Below are positions 37,852 through 47,360 of a stretch of DNA of 51,194 nt, piece after piece. How positions within the stretch are numbered: position 1 is the stretch's first letter; each line of letters begins with the position of its first letter. The stretch lies in the NCBI GenBank assembly GCA_009927275.1, contig RFNG01000043.1:1-51194 (forward strand), given 5' to 3'. Position numbers and translations under genes: made by a program. The notes beneath the pieces are model-generated. The model was not told the origin of the DNA. It saw only the letters and a list, made by a program, of their open reading frames with translations, and did no database searches. The stretch comes from Sphingobacteriia bacterium (GTDB lineage: Bacteria > Bacteroidota > Bacteroidia > B-17B0 > Aurantibacillaceae).

Positions 37852-39677
37852 TAGGGTACCAGAGATTGCTCTAGCCGTTTTATACAATTTTGAACTTGAG
37901 GGATATAAATACTTCCCGGATAGCGTTCTAAAAATGTATACGCTTTAGTACGCACGTCGGTGTTAGAATAGTGTAATTGTTCATATATGCAAATAATTTG
38001 CCACAAGGCATCGTCACCATACAAATCAAATGCATAATATAAATGTATTTGATTAAACATGTCTAATGCTTCCGTATAACGCTGTAATTTTAAATAAATC
38101 TGTGCTTTTTGAAACATCACGTCATCTGCAAGTGTATGAGAATTAAACTGACTGTTTACAGAATCATAAACAGCAAGCGCAACATCAAAGCGCCCTTGAA
38201 CCGTATGCAGCATTGCTCTTGAAAAAACACGTAACGGGGCATCATTACTGTCAATAGCTAAGGCATCTCCTATTAAAAGACTTAGTGCAATAGCATCATT
38301 CGATATAAGTTTACTGGTTGCCCCTTTTAATATATCCGCTTGCGTTTTAGACCAATTAAATTCACCCTGATAAAAAGAAATTTGTGCATTTTTAAATTTG
38401 GCTTCCTGAGCAAGTGATTCGTATTTAAAGTCTTTTTCAACCTGTGCATTGTATAACTGAGCATCCCAAAGTAAATTATTCATAACATACCGGTCACTGA
38501 GTTTTAATTTATACTCCGCACGTTGCATCGGAGTTAATGCCGGCCATTGTATTATTTCAGATGCAATCGCAAGCGCCTTGTCGGGATTTAAATACCACCA
38601 AACATTACAGCGTAAATCTTCCAGTTTAACTTTATTAAGAATATCATGGCAATCCTGTTGCAGTTGAATAATTGTGGTATTTAACGAATCGGCTTGTGCC
38701 CATGTTAAATATTTACAGCGCTCTATAGGCGTAAGTTTGTATTCTAAAATCCGAAGCGATGCTTCTAAATAATACGGATTTAATTTACCCTTTTTTAAAA
38801 GTGCCGCATAGGCCAAAAACATGGTTTCTGTTTGATTTAATTCAGAGGCTGCATGTGCGATATTTAAAAAGCGAAAGCCGTTTTCCTGATAACGACGATC
38901 CAGCGTTTCGGCATGTTTTAAAGCCGCAGATAATTCTCCACGATGTAAATACAAAAACTGTAAAAATTCCTGAAAGGCCCTTTGGTCTGGATTACGCTGA
39001 ACACGTTCGTAAACCTGTTCAATTAAAATTGGATTTTTAAATCCTCCATTATGATCATCATAACCTAGGCAAGTTTGAAATCTTTGGTAAATTTCAGGCC
39101 AAGGTATAATCTGTGATTCGGCTGCATCTAAATACCGTTTTACCATTGCTTCTATATCGCCTTTTTTATAGAGCAAGTCGGCTTCGTCTAAAATTAAAAT
39201 ATCCGTATGTTGGGCCTCGCGAATAGAGTTTAAAAATTTAATACCGGCATCATACATCATAAAATCGGAAAATACCAAGCACAGCTGATGAATTTTATCA
39301 GTATTATTTTGAAACCGTTTATACAGTTTTCGTTCAAGTGATTTTAATTTACGCCCGCTAATATTTTTAAAATTGTATAAACGCATTTGGTAGGCATAAG
39401 CGTAAATTTCATCAGGAAAATATTTTTGCATCTCAACACATACAGTTTCAAGTTCATCTAATTTTTTTAAATTCCATAGTACCTTTACATAGGATGAAAA
39501 GTAATATTCAGGCTGACTGTAAAATATTGGTTTTAAATACACGTAACAACTATCCCATTGTTCCTGATTGCAATACACCTCATGTACATTTGACGTTGAT
39601 GTACCCATTACTATTTGTTGACCGTAGAATGGACAAACACATACAAACAAAATACTACAGGCTAGGGCCCTTAACAT
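37851..39677 (-). CDS. Secreted/periplasmic TPR-repeat protein
   Basis: A 608-residue helical repeat protein with a signal peptide (MLRALACSILFVCVCPFYGQ). Alternating helices fill its length; clear TPR-like units lie near the C-terminus (ADDVMFQKAQIYLKLQRYTEALDMF and the following unit). TPR proteins of this size often serve as scaffolds in the envelope. No partner is identified. It starts four bases after the RsbW-like gene stop. Confidence 0.8.
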   Translation of the reverse strand: MLRALACSILFVCVCPFYGQQIVMGTSTSNVHEVYCNQEQWDSCYVYLKPIFYSQPEYYFSSYVKVLWNLKKLDELETVCVEMQKYFPDEIYAYAYQMRLYNFKNISGRKLKSLERKLYKRFQNNTDKIHQLCLVFSDFMMYDAGIKFLNSIREAQHTDILILDEADLLYKKGDIEAMVKRYLDAAESQIIPWPEIYQRFQTCLGYDDHNGGFKNPILIEQVYERVQRNPDQRAFQEFLQFLYLHRGELSAALKHAETLDRRYQENGFRFLNIAHAASELNQTETMFLAYAALLKKGKLNPYYLEASLRILEYKLTPIERCKYLTWAQADSLNTTIIQLQQDCHDILNKVKLEDLRCNVWWYLNPDKALAIASEIIQWPALTPMQRAEYKLKLSDRYVMNNLLWDAQLYNAQVEKDFKYESLAQEAKFKNAQISFYQGEFNWSKTQADILKGATSKLISNDAIALSLLIGDALAIDSNDAPLRVFSRAMLHTVQGRFDVALAVYDSVNSQFNSHTLADDVMFQKAQIYLKLQRYTEALDMFNQIHLYYAFDLYGDDALWQIICIYEQLHYSNTDVRTKAYTFLERYPGSIYIPQVQNCIKRLEQSLVP

Positions 39678-39681
39678 GGTT

Positions 39682-40083
39682 TTAGATTTTGAATTCCATT
39701 AAAACGGTTGATCCAGAATTCTTAAATTCTATATAATCTGAAAGTTGACGCATTAAAAAAATACCACGACCATGCGGCTTAATAAGTAAATCGGAGGGAT
39801 CAGGTTCAAATTGGGTTAATTGCAAATCAAACCCCCCTCCCATGTCAGCTACTGTACAAATAACTTTAGTAGGTGTATATGAAAACACAAGCTTAACATG
39901 TTTAATAATATCATTTTGATTTCCATGTAAAATGCCATTTGTAACAGCTTCCGTTACGGCAATTAACATATTTCCATAAACGCCTTCATGTATACCGTAT
40001 TCTTCCGAAAATTTAATTATAAAACGCTCAACCTCAGTTATTTGACTTAAATCTGAAACAATCTGAAGGTCCCGTTCAATCAT
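39682..40083 (-). CDS. RsbW-like anti-sigma/serine kinase ATPase (HATPase_c_2)
   Basis: A 133-residue GHKL ATPase. The N box is E45-x3-N49-x3-H53 (EAVTNGILHG), the G1 box is DMGGGF (from D80), and the G2 box is GRGIFLM (105-111). Such proteins phosphorylate anti-anti-sigma factors or bind sigma factors. In Bacteroidota this gene is commonly found directly after DUF4175, as here (1-base gap). No STAS-domain partner or sigma factor is nearby. Confidence 0.9.
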   Translation of the reverse strand: MIERDLQIVSDLSQITEVERFIIKFSEEYGIHEGVYGNMLIAVTEAVTNGILHGNQNDIIKHVKLVFSYTPTKVICTVADMGGGFDLQLTQFEPDPSDLLIKPHGRGIFLMRQLSDYIEFKNSGSTVLMEFKI

Positions 40084-40084
40084 G

Positions 40085-40747
40085 CTATTGCACTTTTAAT
40101 TGTAATAAGCGTTGTTGGTAATAGGGTACCAAATCTATCGGTAACTCTAATATAGGTTCCCATTCTGATGCTTTTCTACGTTTATACTCTAAAAACGGTT
40201 TTAGGTTACGATTTTGTTCGGAATCTAAATATTGACTTTCCCTTTTAAAATCTTCATCCTGTTCGCGTTCAGCCTGTTCTTGTTCCAATAATCGCGTTAC
40301 TATCTCTTGTTGACGTCGCAAAAGTTCCGGGCTAAGCTGTTTATGTACAAGCTCGCGTTCTGTTTGTTCCATCAATTGACTCAAATCTTGTCCGGCATTT
40401 CCAGAATGCTGCTTCATGCGCCTTAATGCTTCTTCAAGTTGCCTTCGGATAACCTCCTGCTGAGCAGCCATTCGGGCAAATTGCTCAGAACTTCCAACAC
40501 CGCCCTGCCCCTGGCCTTTTTTAGAAGAGGGATCTTGTTGCTGGGAAGTGCCTTTTTGTCCGCCCTGCTGTTTACCCATTTGCTCTTTTAATTGACGCAT
40601 TTGCTCATTTAACTGCTCTTGTAATTTTCGGGCTTGTCCTAATTGACCGGTAGATCCCGGATTTTTGCCTTTACTTTTACCAGGTTTTTTACAAGCACCG
40701 TTTTTAGAAGATTTACTTTGCATTTGTTGACGCATTTGTTGTTGCAT
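40085..40747 (-). CDS. DUF4175 family protein, C-terminal part (frameshifted)
   Basis: A Gln-, Lys- and Gly-rich low-complexity region followed by a helical region (QEVIRRQLEEALRRMKQ) and the end NRNLKPFLEYKRRKASEWEPILE, which matches the C-terminus of DUF4175 proteins. Upstream of its ATG the frame reads S-L-E-A and meets the preceding frame at Q-E. Adding one A at plus-strand 40759-40760 joins it to the 40753-42213 segment. Confidence 0.8.
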   Translation of the reverse strand: MQQQMRQQMQSKSSKNGACKKPGKSKGKNPGSTGQLGQARKLQEQLNEQMRQLKEQMGKQQGGQKGTSQQQDPSSKKGQGQGGVGSSEQFARMAAQQEVIRRQLEEALRRMKQHSGNAGQDLSQLMEQTERELVHKQLSPELLRRQQEIVTRLLEQEQAEREQDEDFKRESQYLDSEQNRNLKPFLEYKRRKASEWEPILELPIDLVPYYQQRLLQLKVQ

Positions 40748-40752
40748 GGCTT

Positions 40753-42213
40753 CTAAACTTCTTGAAGTAAAACCGTGATAGCGTTTAAATCTGTCATTGC
40801 ACTTTGCATATACAGCCTGGCGTGATTAGGTTCGCGATCAACCAATTTTGTTACAGATTGTGAAATGTATTTTTGAATTCCGTTTAAATGTTTTCGAAGT
40901 TGTGGTGCAATTTGTGGCGCTTTTCGGCTTAACGCATATAAACTGTCAGATGCATTTTTAACCTCCCCTCGTAACTGACTTTGTAAACGTATTACCTCGT
41001 TATAGGAGGGCTGTGCCGGATTAAGCGTTTTAGATTGCTCCATTATTTTTTCTTGTCGAAATGAAGCTTGTAAAAGCGCGTCCATGATTTCACGAAGTTG
41101 TTGAATATTAATTTCCTGTTGGTTTTCATCAGCTGTACTTGCTGCTTCATCCATCGTTTTTTGCATTTCAGACATTTCATCAGCAGCCTGGTTTTGCTGT
41201 TGCGAGGCCCCTTTAGTATCGCCATGCTGCAAATCTTGTTGTGCCTGATTCATAGATTGTTTAATTGCGTGTTCTGATTTTGAAGTTTCGGGCACATCCA
41301 TGGGTTGCGGAAGCATGTTGTTTTCGTCTTTTATACGATTAAGCTCTTTAAGTGCGTCCTGTATCTGATTTTGTATGTTTTGATGCTGTTGCTTTAATGT
41401 TTCCTTAGATTCAGGATTTGATTTTTGAGTTTGTTCTGCCAATGAACGTAGTTCTGATTCAAATTGTTTTAATTGGTCTCTAATATGTTCGTATTGTTGG
41501 TCAAGTTGTAAGGCTTTTAACTGATCGCGTTGAAGATCAAGCTCGTTTTGAAGCTCATCTTGTTTTAATTTTAACTCATCAAGTTTTTCAGCAACAGCCT
41601 CACGATTCTGTTGCTTCATCAATGCTTTAATCTCTTCAATCATTTTTTTCAACTCTGGAGTTAAAATCTGTTCTAATAATGTTTCAATTTCTTTTTGACG
41701 TTCTATTAATGTTTGGTCATCCGCTAACGAATTGCGCTCTGTTTGTTGCCTTTGTTGATCTTGAACCGATTTTACCTGCTGTTCAAGTTGATTAAATTGT
41801 TCTAAAATATTTTGTACACGTTTTTGATCTTGAGCGTCAAACTGTTGCTTTTGTGCCATTTCACGTTTAAGTGTTTCAATTTCACGTTTTATATTTTGCG
41901 CCTGTTGTATACCTTGGTTAAAGCTATTATCTGTTTGTTGCTGTATTTGACGCTCTTGCTTAAGTATGTCATTTATGGTGGGAATTACATATTCAAATGT
42001 ATTAGACGTAACAGTTTTTGGACCGTTTACAGCATCGTTGTCTGAAACACTGAAATAATACTGAATTCGGGAGCCAGGCTTTAAATCATAGGTACTTAAA
42101 TCTACGTGGTGATAAAACACGTGCTGACCTTTTGAAGCATTAAACGCAAGCTGCTGTGTTTTTAATTTAAAATCTGTTTTTGGATGTGCAGCGTACAAAA
42201 CAGATAATTTCAA
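40753..42213 (-). CDS. DUF4175 family protein, central part (frameshifted)
   Basis: A large Gln/Glu-rich coiled-coil region (about residues 80-330) preceded by a beta domain with YFSVSDNDAVNGPKTVTS, typical of DUF4175. The frame is open upstream of its ATG, reading about 28 more codons (to about 42302) with good DUF4175 sequence (IYVNGVYTDDYGFSDLK), so the ATG at 42213 is not the real start. It continues the 43472 frame after one missing A near 42309-42310 and loses frame again near 40759. Confidence 0.82.
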   Translation of the reverse strand: MKLSVLYAAHPKTDFKLKTQQLAFNASKGQHVFYHHVDLSTYDLKPGSRIQYYFSVSDNDAVNGPKTVTSNTFEYVIPTINDILKQERQIQQQTDNSFNQGIQQAQNIKREIETLKREMAQKQQFDAQDQKRVQNILEQFNQLEQQVKSVQDQQRQQTERNSLADDQTLIERQKEIETLLEQILTPELKKMIEEIKALMKQQNREAVAEKLDELKLKQDELQNELDLQRDQLKALQLDQQYEHIRDQLKQFESELRSLAEQTQKSNPESKETLKQQHQNIQNQIQDALKELNRIKDENNMLPQPMDVPETSKSEHAIKQSMNQAQQDLQHGDTKGASQQQNQAADEMSEMQKTMDEAASTADENQQEINIQQLREIMDALLQASFRQEKIMEQSKTLNPAQPSYNEVIRLQSQLRGEVKNASDSLYALSRKAPQIAPQLRKHLNGIQKYISQSVTKLVDREPNHARLYMQSAMTDLNAITVLLQEV

Positions 42214-42296
42214 ATCTGAAAACCCGTAATCATCGGTATATACTCCGTTTACATATATTTGACCGGGATGTAAACTATCCTGCTCTGATTCAACTG

Positions 42297-43472
42297 TTAA
42301 TGCAGGGATTGATCTGCTAAAACCTGAACCTGCATATTTACAGAGTCTGCATGAACGCTTTTATAAAGTGCATTTAAACGTATGGCCATTGTAAAAGGGT
42401 TTAAAACATACTCTGAAAATGTAAAGTTGTGAGCGGCATCCGGTGTTATTTGCCTTAGAGATTGACCATTATAAACTTGACAATGGGATGTGTTTTCAAT
42501 ATTTATAAACCATTCCATTTGAGATCCCTGAGGAACTACTACTGAATTTGAATACTCCATATCGTATTGCGGTAAATGTGTATACCGCGGCGGTGATATG
42601 CGGATGTTTATAGTTTTAAATTGAGGCCGCGGTAATACCCGTAATACAAAAGATTCAGAACTGCGGTCGGCATACCGAAATCTAAACATTTTATTTTGTT
42701 GTACATCCGAAAAAATAAATTGAAAGGTGTCTGAGTTTAAACGCTGCATTCTATGAAAAACGCCATCTACATCAATGGTTAAATCCGAGGGCATAACAGC
42801 ACCCTGCGTTTTAATTTGTAATAAAAAATTAGTATTATTTTGACATTCCAGCGGATTACTTAAAATTTGAATTCCAAACGGTAAAGGTTTTGGAAATTCA
42901 CGATTGTAAAACACTATTTTTTTTGTACCTAACACATACACATCCGGCCACAACAAAAATGAAATTAAAAATAAAGTATAAAGCAATAATGAAATTTTAA
43001 GAAAATACCCGATTTTTTTAAATTCAATAGCCTTAGAAAAATCGTACCCTTCAAATGATTGTATACGCTGCTCTAATCCCTGCGAAACTAACACATTATT
43101 GGGTTGCATAAACAACATTTGTTCAAGTTGCAAGGTGTTTAACAAGCGATCGCTTATACCTTCAATATGGTTACCAATAATTTGAGAAGTTTTTTCAATG
43201 CTCATTTGCCGAGACTTTAACAAATAGGCAATTAACGGCATACCCATCCAATAAAAAAAACCCAAAAGTGTAATGCTTAAATTAGAAATCAACAGCGTAA
43301 GTCTCCAAACTGGTGAATCTAATCTGTAACCAATTAGGCTATAAACAGTAAATAATATTACAAGTACAATGCCAAACTTTAAAGTACCACGTAATAAACG
43401 CTCTAAAAATAATCGCTTACGAAATTGTACTATGTTATTTTGTAAATGTAAAAAAGACCTGTCGGAATGCAT
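42297..43472 (-). CDS. DUF4175 family protein, N-terminal part (frameshifted)
   Basis: The true start of the DUF4175 gene. It has two N-terminal transmembrane helices (about residues 30-55 and 60-85), a third near 155-175, then the beginning of the periplasmic beta domain (FKTINIRISPPRYTHLPQYD). It stops early after VQVLADQ. With one base added here and one near 40759, the three segments make a single protein of about 1129 residues, the normal size of the family. DUF4175 proteins are inner-membrane proteins of unknown function. Confidence 0.82.
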   Translation of the reverse strand: MHSDRSFLHLQNNIVQFRKRLFLERLLRGTLKFGIVLVILFTVYSLIGYRLDSPVWRLTLLISNLSITLLGFFYWMGMPLIAYLLKSRQMSIEKTSQIIGNHIEGISDRLLNTLQLEQMLFMQPNNVLVSQGLEQRIQSFEGYDFSKAIEFKKIGYFLKISLLLYTLFLISFLLWPDVYVLGTKKIVFYNREFPKPLPFGIQILSNPLECQNNTNFLLQIKTQGAVMPSDLTIDVDGVFHRMQRLNSDTFQFIFSDVQQNKMFRFRYADRSSESFVLRVLPRPQFKTINIRISPPRYTHLPQYDMEYSNSVVVPQGSQMEWFINIENTSHCQVYNGQSLRQITPDAAHNFTFSEYVLNPFTMAIRLNALYKSVHADSVNMQVQVLADQSLH

Positions 43473-43498
43473 GTGTTGGCATGTTAATATTACGAGAT

Positions 43499-44272
43499 TT
43501 AACGCTTATATGTACAAACCGAATCCTTAAAAATATTAAAAATATGCTGGGGACCAATATATAGATGTTGTGCCTTTTGGGGAAGTGAAACCGAATCCAA
43601 TACGGCCGTAGTAAACACATACCGAAATTGGTATGTGTCAGTAGTGGATATTATATCCTGTGCCCCTATGGTTATGTAATCAACATTTGGAAAGGAGATT
43701 TGCTGTTTTAATGCACCGAACTGATCAAAGACCCAAATACCCAAATTTTTAAAAAGGACATACAAAAAAGAATTGTATTCACTCATAACTAGAGGCTCAA
43801 AATAATGCCTATGATACTGGGCTAAATTTCCAGTTTTTACCATACAATTACCAAATTTGTTAAGCTTTAGCAGTTCGGCATTTGCCTGATTATAAATCCA
43901 AATACCTTGCAGTTGACTGGAACATACCAGTTCAACTTGAGGATACCCTAATTCATCTAGCCGTAATGCTTCTGCTTTTTGTACCAACAAATTATCTAAA
44001 AATAATACGGTTTGATAGGCCTTAAAATATAGTACTGTAGACATTGGATTTTGTATATCCATTTGGGTTAAGGCACCATACTTTAACGTAGAAAAAAACT
44101 GCTGACGAGGCATTTGAGCGCCTCCTTTAATAAGTTTATTTTGAGTATAACAATACCAGTTTTGTAAATGATCTTCACGGATTAAATCAACGGTACCCTT
44201 TACAATACATTGTGACCTGAGTTGCATTAGAATTAAACTGCAAAAAACAAATACAATACTACTTACTTGCAT
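43499..44272 (-). CDS. Secreted protein of unknown function between GH3 and DUF4175
   Basis: A 257-residue protein with a signal peptide (MQVSSIVFVFCSLILMQLRSQ). The body is beta-rich with repeating motifs such as GIWIYNQANAELLKLNKFG and LGIWVFDQFGALKQQISFPNVD, suggesting a small propeller-like fold. I recognise no family. It overlaps the GH3 gene end by 10 bases and precedes DUF4175 by 26, so it is very likely coexpressed with both. Confidence 0.72.
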   Translation of the reverse strand: MQVSSIVFVFCSLILMQLRSQCIVKGTVDLIREDHLQNWYCYTQNKLIKGGAQMPRQQFFSTLKYGALTQMDIQNPMSTVLYFKAYQTVLFLDNLLVQKAEALRLDELGYPQVELVCSSQLQGIWIYNQANAELLKLNKFGNCMVKTGNLAQYHRHYFEPLVMSEYNSFLYVLFKNLGIWVFDQFGALKQQISFPNVDYITIGAQDIISTTDTYQFRYVFTTAVLDSVSLPQKAQHLYIGPQHIFNIFKDSVCTYKR

Positions 44273-45780
44273 GTGGATATATTAAGCAATTCCTCGGCCA
44301 TGGTTCGGGTATTTGAAAGACGCGGTACTTTATGCTGTCCGCCAAGTTTATGCTTTGATTTTAACCATTTTAAAAAGGTATTTTCAGATAGTATTTGAAG
44401 TTTTGGAAAACTTAATACAAAATCATTATATCGTTTGGCCTCGTAATCGCTGTTGTTTGATTTTAAAAATTGATCTACTAAACTCATAAAGTAAGATGGA
44501 TGTTCGGGCACTTTGTCAAATTCAATTAACCATTCATGTGCACCAGAGTGTTGGGACATGTATATGGGAGCTACTGTATATTCACGCATGCGACTATGGG
44601 TTTTTTGACAAGCATATGCCATGGCTTCATCTGTATTATGAATCATAAGCTCTTCACCAAATACATTTAAATATTGTTTTGTTCTGCCACTTATAATAAT
44701 TCTATAAGGATGCAAAGATGTGAAACGCACAATATCTCCAATTTGGTATCGCCACAAACCTGCATTGGTTGTAATTATTAATGCATAATCGGTATGTAAT
44801 TTAACACCCGACAATGGCACAACCGGCGATACCTTGGTACTATGATGCCCCATTACCTCCTGAAATTCATAAAATATGCCATAATCAAGCATTAAAAGCA
44901 TATCGTTTGCATCCCGTTGGTCTTGTATACCAAAAAAACCTTCAGAGGCATTATAAACTTGTAAGTACCGTAATGGTTTTAAACCATTAATACGATCAAA
45001 ATGTTCACGGTACGGCGTAAACCCAACGCCGCCATGAAAATAAACTTCTAAATCTGGCCAAACCTCACATAATTCTTTAGATTGCCGTACTTCTAAAACA
45101 CGATTTAATAAAACCAACATCCAACTGGGAACACCGGCCAAACTGGTTACATTCTCACGACACATTTGCTGCGCCATGTGTTCAAGTTTTTCAGACCATT
45201 CATCCATTAAAGCAATAGATCGGTCCGGTGCTCTAAAATATTCGGCCCAAAAAGGTAAATGCTGAATTATAATAGCACTTACATCACCTTGTAAACTGGT
45301 AAAAGTACCACTGCGATGTGATTTTAAAGAGCCTCCCAATGCTAAATTTTTACCCGTAAACAATTTAGTTTCAGGATAATTTGAGCAATATAACGTTACC
45401 ATATCCATGCCCGCTTTATAATGGCAATTTTCTAAGCTTTCAGAGCTTACAGGTAAAAATTTACTTTTATCGGTAGTTCCACTACTTTTGGCAAACCATT
45501 GAATTTCTCCAGGCCACAATAAATTTTGAGACCCCTGTTGCATAAGCGTAATATATGGCTTTAACTGTTCGTAATCCTGTAATGGAATTTGTGCACTAAA
45601 CTGATCGTAATTGGTAATATGCTCCATATTAAACAACCTGCCAAATTCAGTTTTTGAACCCTCACGAAGCAATTGTTGCAACCATTCTTGCTGAACATCA
45701 AAAGGGTATTTAATAAATAATTCAATTTGGTGCATACGTTTTTTCATTAACCAACTTGCTATTGAATTAAGTATGCTCAT
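44263..45780 (-). CDS. GH3 family acyl-adenylate/amidosynthetase-like protein
   Basis: A 505-residue member of the GH3 family, first known from plant auxin- and jasmonate-conjugating enzymes and widespread in Bacteroidota. The ATP-binding loop is SSGTTDKSKFLPVS (around residue 105), followed by VYNASEGFFG and the adenylation motif YQIGDIVRFTSLHPYRIIISGRTK. The bacterial substrate is unknown. Its ATG overlaps the TGA of the upstream PolX-like gene (ATGA). Confidence 0.9.
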   Translation of the reverse strand: MSILNSIASWLMKKRMHQIELFIKYPFDVQQEWLQQLLREGSKTEFGRLFNMEHITNYDQFSAQIPLQDYEQLKPYITLMQQGSQNLLWPGEIQWFAKSSGTTDKSKFLPVSSESLENCHYKAGMDMVTLYCSNYPETKLFTGKNLALGGSLKSHRSGTFTSLQGDVSAIIIQHLPFWAEYFRAPDRSIALMDEWSEKLEHMAQQMCRENVTSLAGVPSWMLVLLNRVLEVRQSKELCEVWPDLEVYFHGGVGFTPYREHFDRINGLKPLRYLQVYNASEGFFGIQDQRDANDMLLMLDYGIFYEFQEVMGHHSTKVSPVVPLSGVKLHTDYALIITTNAGLWRYQIGDIVRFTSLHPYRIIISGRTKQYLNVFGEELMIHNTDEAMAYACQKTHSRMREYTVAPIYMSQHSGAHEWLIEFDKVPEHPSYFMSLVDQFLKSNNSDYEAKRYNDFVLSFPKLQILSENTFLKWLKSKHKLGGQHKVPRLSNTRTMAEELLNISTCK

Positions 45781-47360
45781 GTTCTATTAAAAAAATTGAA
45801 TATTTGTTGTGTATCGAGTGCATTTAAACATTGTGCTGATGATAATAAGGTTTTTTGAGCCATACATACCCCATAAAACATATCATCTATTCCTGCACAT
45901 GAATGTGCATCGGGATTAAGTGCAATCCAAACCCCCTGCTCTAAGGCATAATCAATCCAACGCCAGTCTATATCTAACCGGTAGGGATTTGAATTAAGTT
46001 CAATAGCAACATTGTGTTGTGCACAGGCTTGAATAATTTTAGGAACATTGACCGGATATCCCGAACGGTTTAAAAGCAAACGACCGGTTAAATGACCTAA
46101 AATTCGAGTTGACGGATGTTCTATGGCTTTAATTAAACGGCTGGTAGCCTTGGCTTCATCCATTTGTAAGCCGCTATGTACCGATGCTATAACAAAATCA
46201 AAGCTGTTTAAAATATCGTCGTCATAATCTAATGAACCATCTGCACGAATATCAGATTCAATTCCCTTAAACACAAAACAATCCGGATGCTTTGTATTCC
46301 ACATTTCAATTTCGCGCCATTGATCATACAGACGATTAAGTGTTAAACCATTTGCATAAAATGCCGATTGGGAATGGTCTGTAATGCCTAAATACGAATA
46401 GCCTTTATTTATAGCATATTGTGCCATTTCTTCAATACTGTTTGCGCCATCGCTGTAAGTTGTATGTACATGTAAAACACCTTTGAGTTGATTGCTGTCA
46501 AGCGTTTGAGATGCATACCGTGCCAAATCTTGTTTTTGTTTAACAGCATCTCGTCGTGTCGGCGGCACATAGGCACAATCCAGCAGGGCATGAAGTGTTA
46601 TTTCATCAGCTTTGAGGTGTTGATGTAAATGCAGTTCTAAAACATCAAGGTACAATTCCGGACCGATGGTTTTTAAAAGGTTATAGCCCCAATCGTCTGC
46701 ATTAGATACAACTACCTTAACAGGAACCGTTAGCGGTATGGTGCTAATTGCATTTTGAAATACAAGTTCGTCTGAAACCAAATACTCAATACAATCTATC
46801 ACTTCTAAATGCCTGGCAAAACTACCCGTAACGGCATACTTAAAATGCGGAATGGATTTAAGTATCGTATCAATACATACATGCTGCTTATAGGCTTCTG
46901 AAAATAAATACTTATTATTATTTTGTTTTAAAAAATGTAGTTGTTCTAAAATTTGTGTTTGTGTTTTAATGCCAAATCCTTTAAGTGCTGAAAGTTTTAA
47001 ATCTTTACAGGCCTGTTCTAAAGCAACTACATCCTCTATGCCTAAGTCATCGTATATCAAGCGCCATTTACGAGGACCTACACCTTTAATTTTAAAAAAA
47101 TTAAGTATTCCTGATGGTATTTCGTTTTTAGCGTGTTCTAATTCTGTAAATACGCCTTGTTGTAAGGCATTTTTAATCCATATTCGGGCCTGATCTGAAA
47201 ATAAGTGGTCATAGGTGCCCGCTAACACAGCATCTGTACTTAACGGTTTTAGCGTTAATGCAATTTTTTGTAATGCTTTAACTTTAAAAACAGAGGCTTT
47301 TTGCCAGTCGCGAATTGCAGCCAAAAGGGCAATAGCTTTGGATAATTCTCGGGTATTCAT
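45777..47360 (-). CDS. polX: PolX-like protein: HhH plus degenerate Pol X domain plus PHP domain
   Basis: A 527-residue protein with the domain order of bacterial PolX. Helix-hairpin-helix motifs are IKGVGPRK (91-98) and LKGFGIK (126-132). The nucleotidyltransferase site GSFARH (179-184) is followed by VIDCIEYLV, where the family has a D-x-D pair; here the aligned residues look like Cys190 and Glu192, so polymerase activity is doubtful. The C-terminal PHP domain is intact: HVHTTYSDG (297-305), ITDHS, SVHSG, GHLTGR, ELNSNPYRLD and NPDAHS, as expected for a 3'-5' exonuclease. Start and stop overlap both neighbours. Confidence 0.85.
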   Translation of the reverse strand: MNTRELSKAIALLAAIRDWQKASVFKVKALQKIALTLKPLSTDAVLAGTYDHLFSDQARIWIKNALQQGVFTELEHAKNEIPSGILNFFKIKGVGPRKWRLIYDDLGIEDVVALEQACKDLKLSALKGFGIKTQTQILEQLHFLKQNNNKYLFSEAYKQHVCIDTILKSIPHFKYAVTGSFARHLEVIDCIEYLVSDELVFQNAISTIPLTVPVKVVVSNADDWGYNLLKTIGPELYLDVLELHLHQHLKADEITLHALLDCAYVPPTRRDAVKQKQDLARYASQTLDSNQLKGVLHVHTTYSDGANSIEEMAQYAINKGYSYLGITDHSQSAFYANGLTLNRLYDQWREIEMWNTKHPDCFVFKGIESDIRADGSLDYDDDILNSFDFVIASVHSGLQMDEAKATSRLIKAIEHPSTRILGHLTGRLLLNRSGYPVNVPKIIQACAQHNVAIELNSNPYRLDIDWRWIDYALEQGVWIALNPDAHSCAGIDDMFYGVCMAQKTLLSSAQCLNALDTQQIFNFFNRT

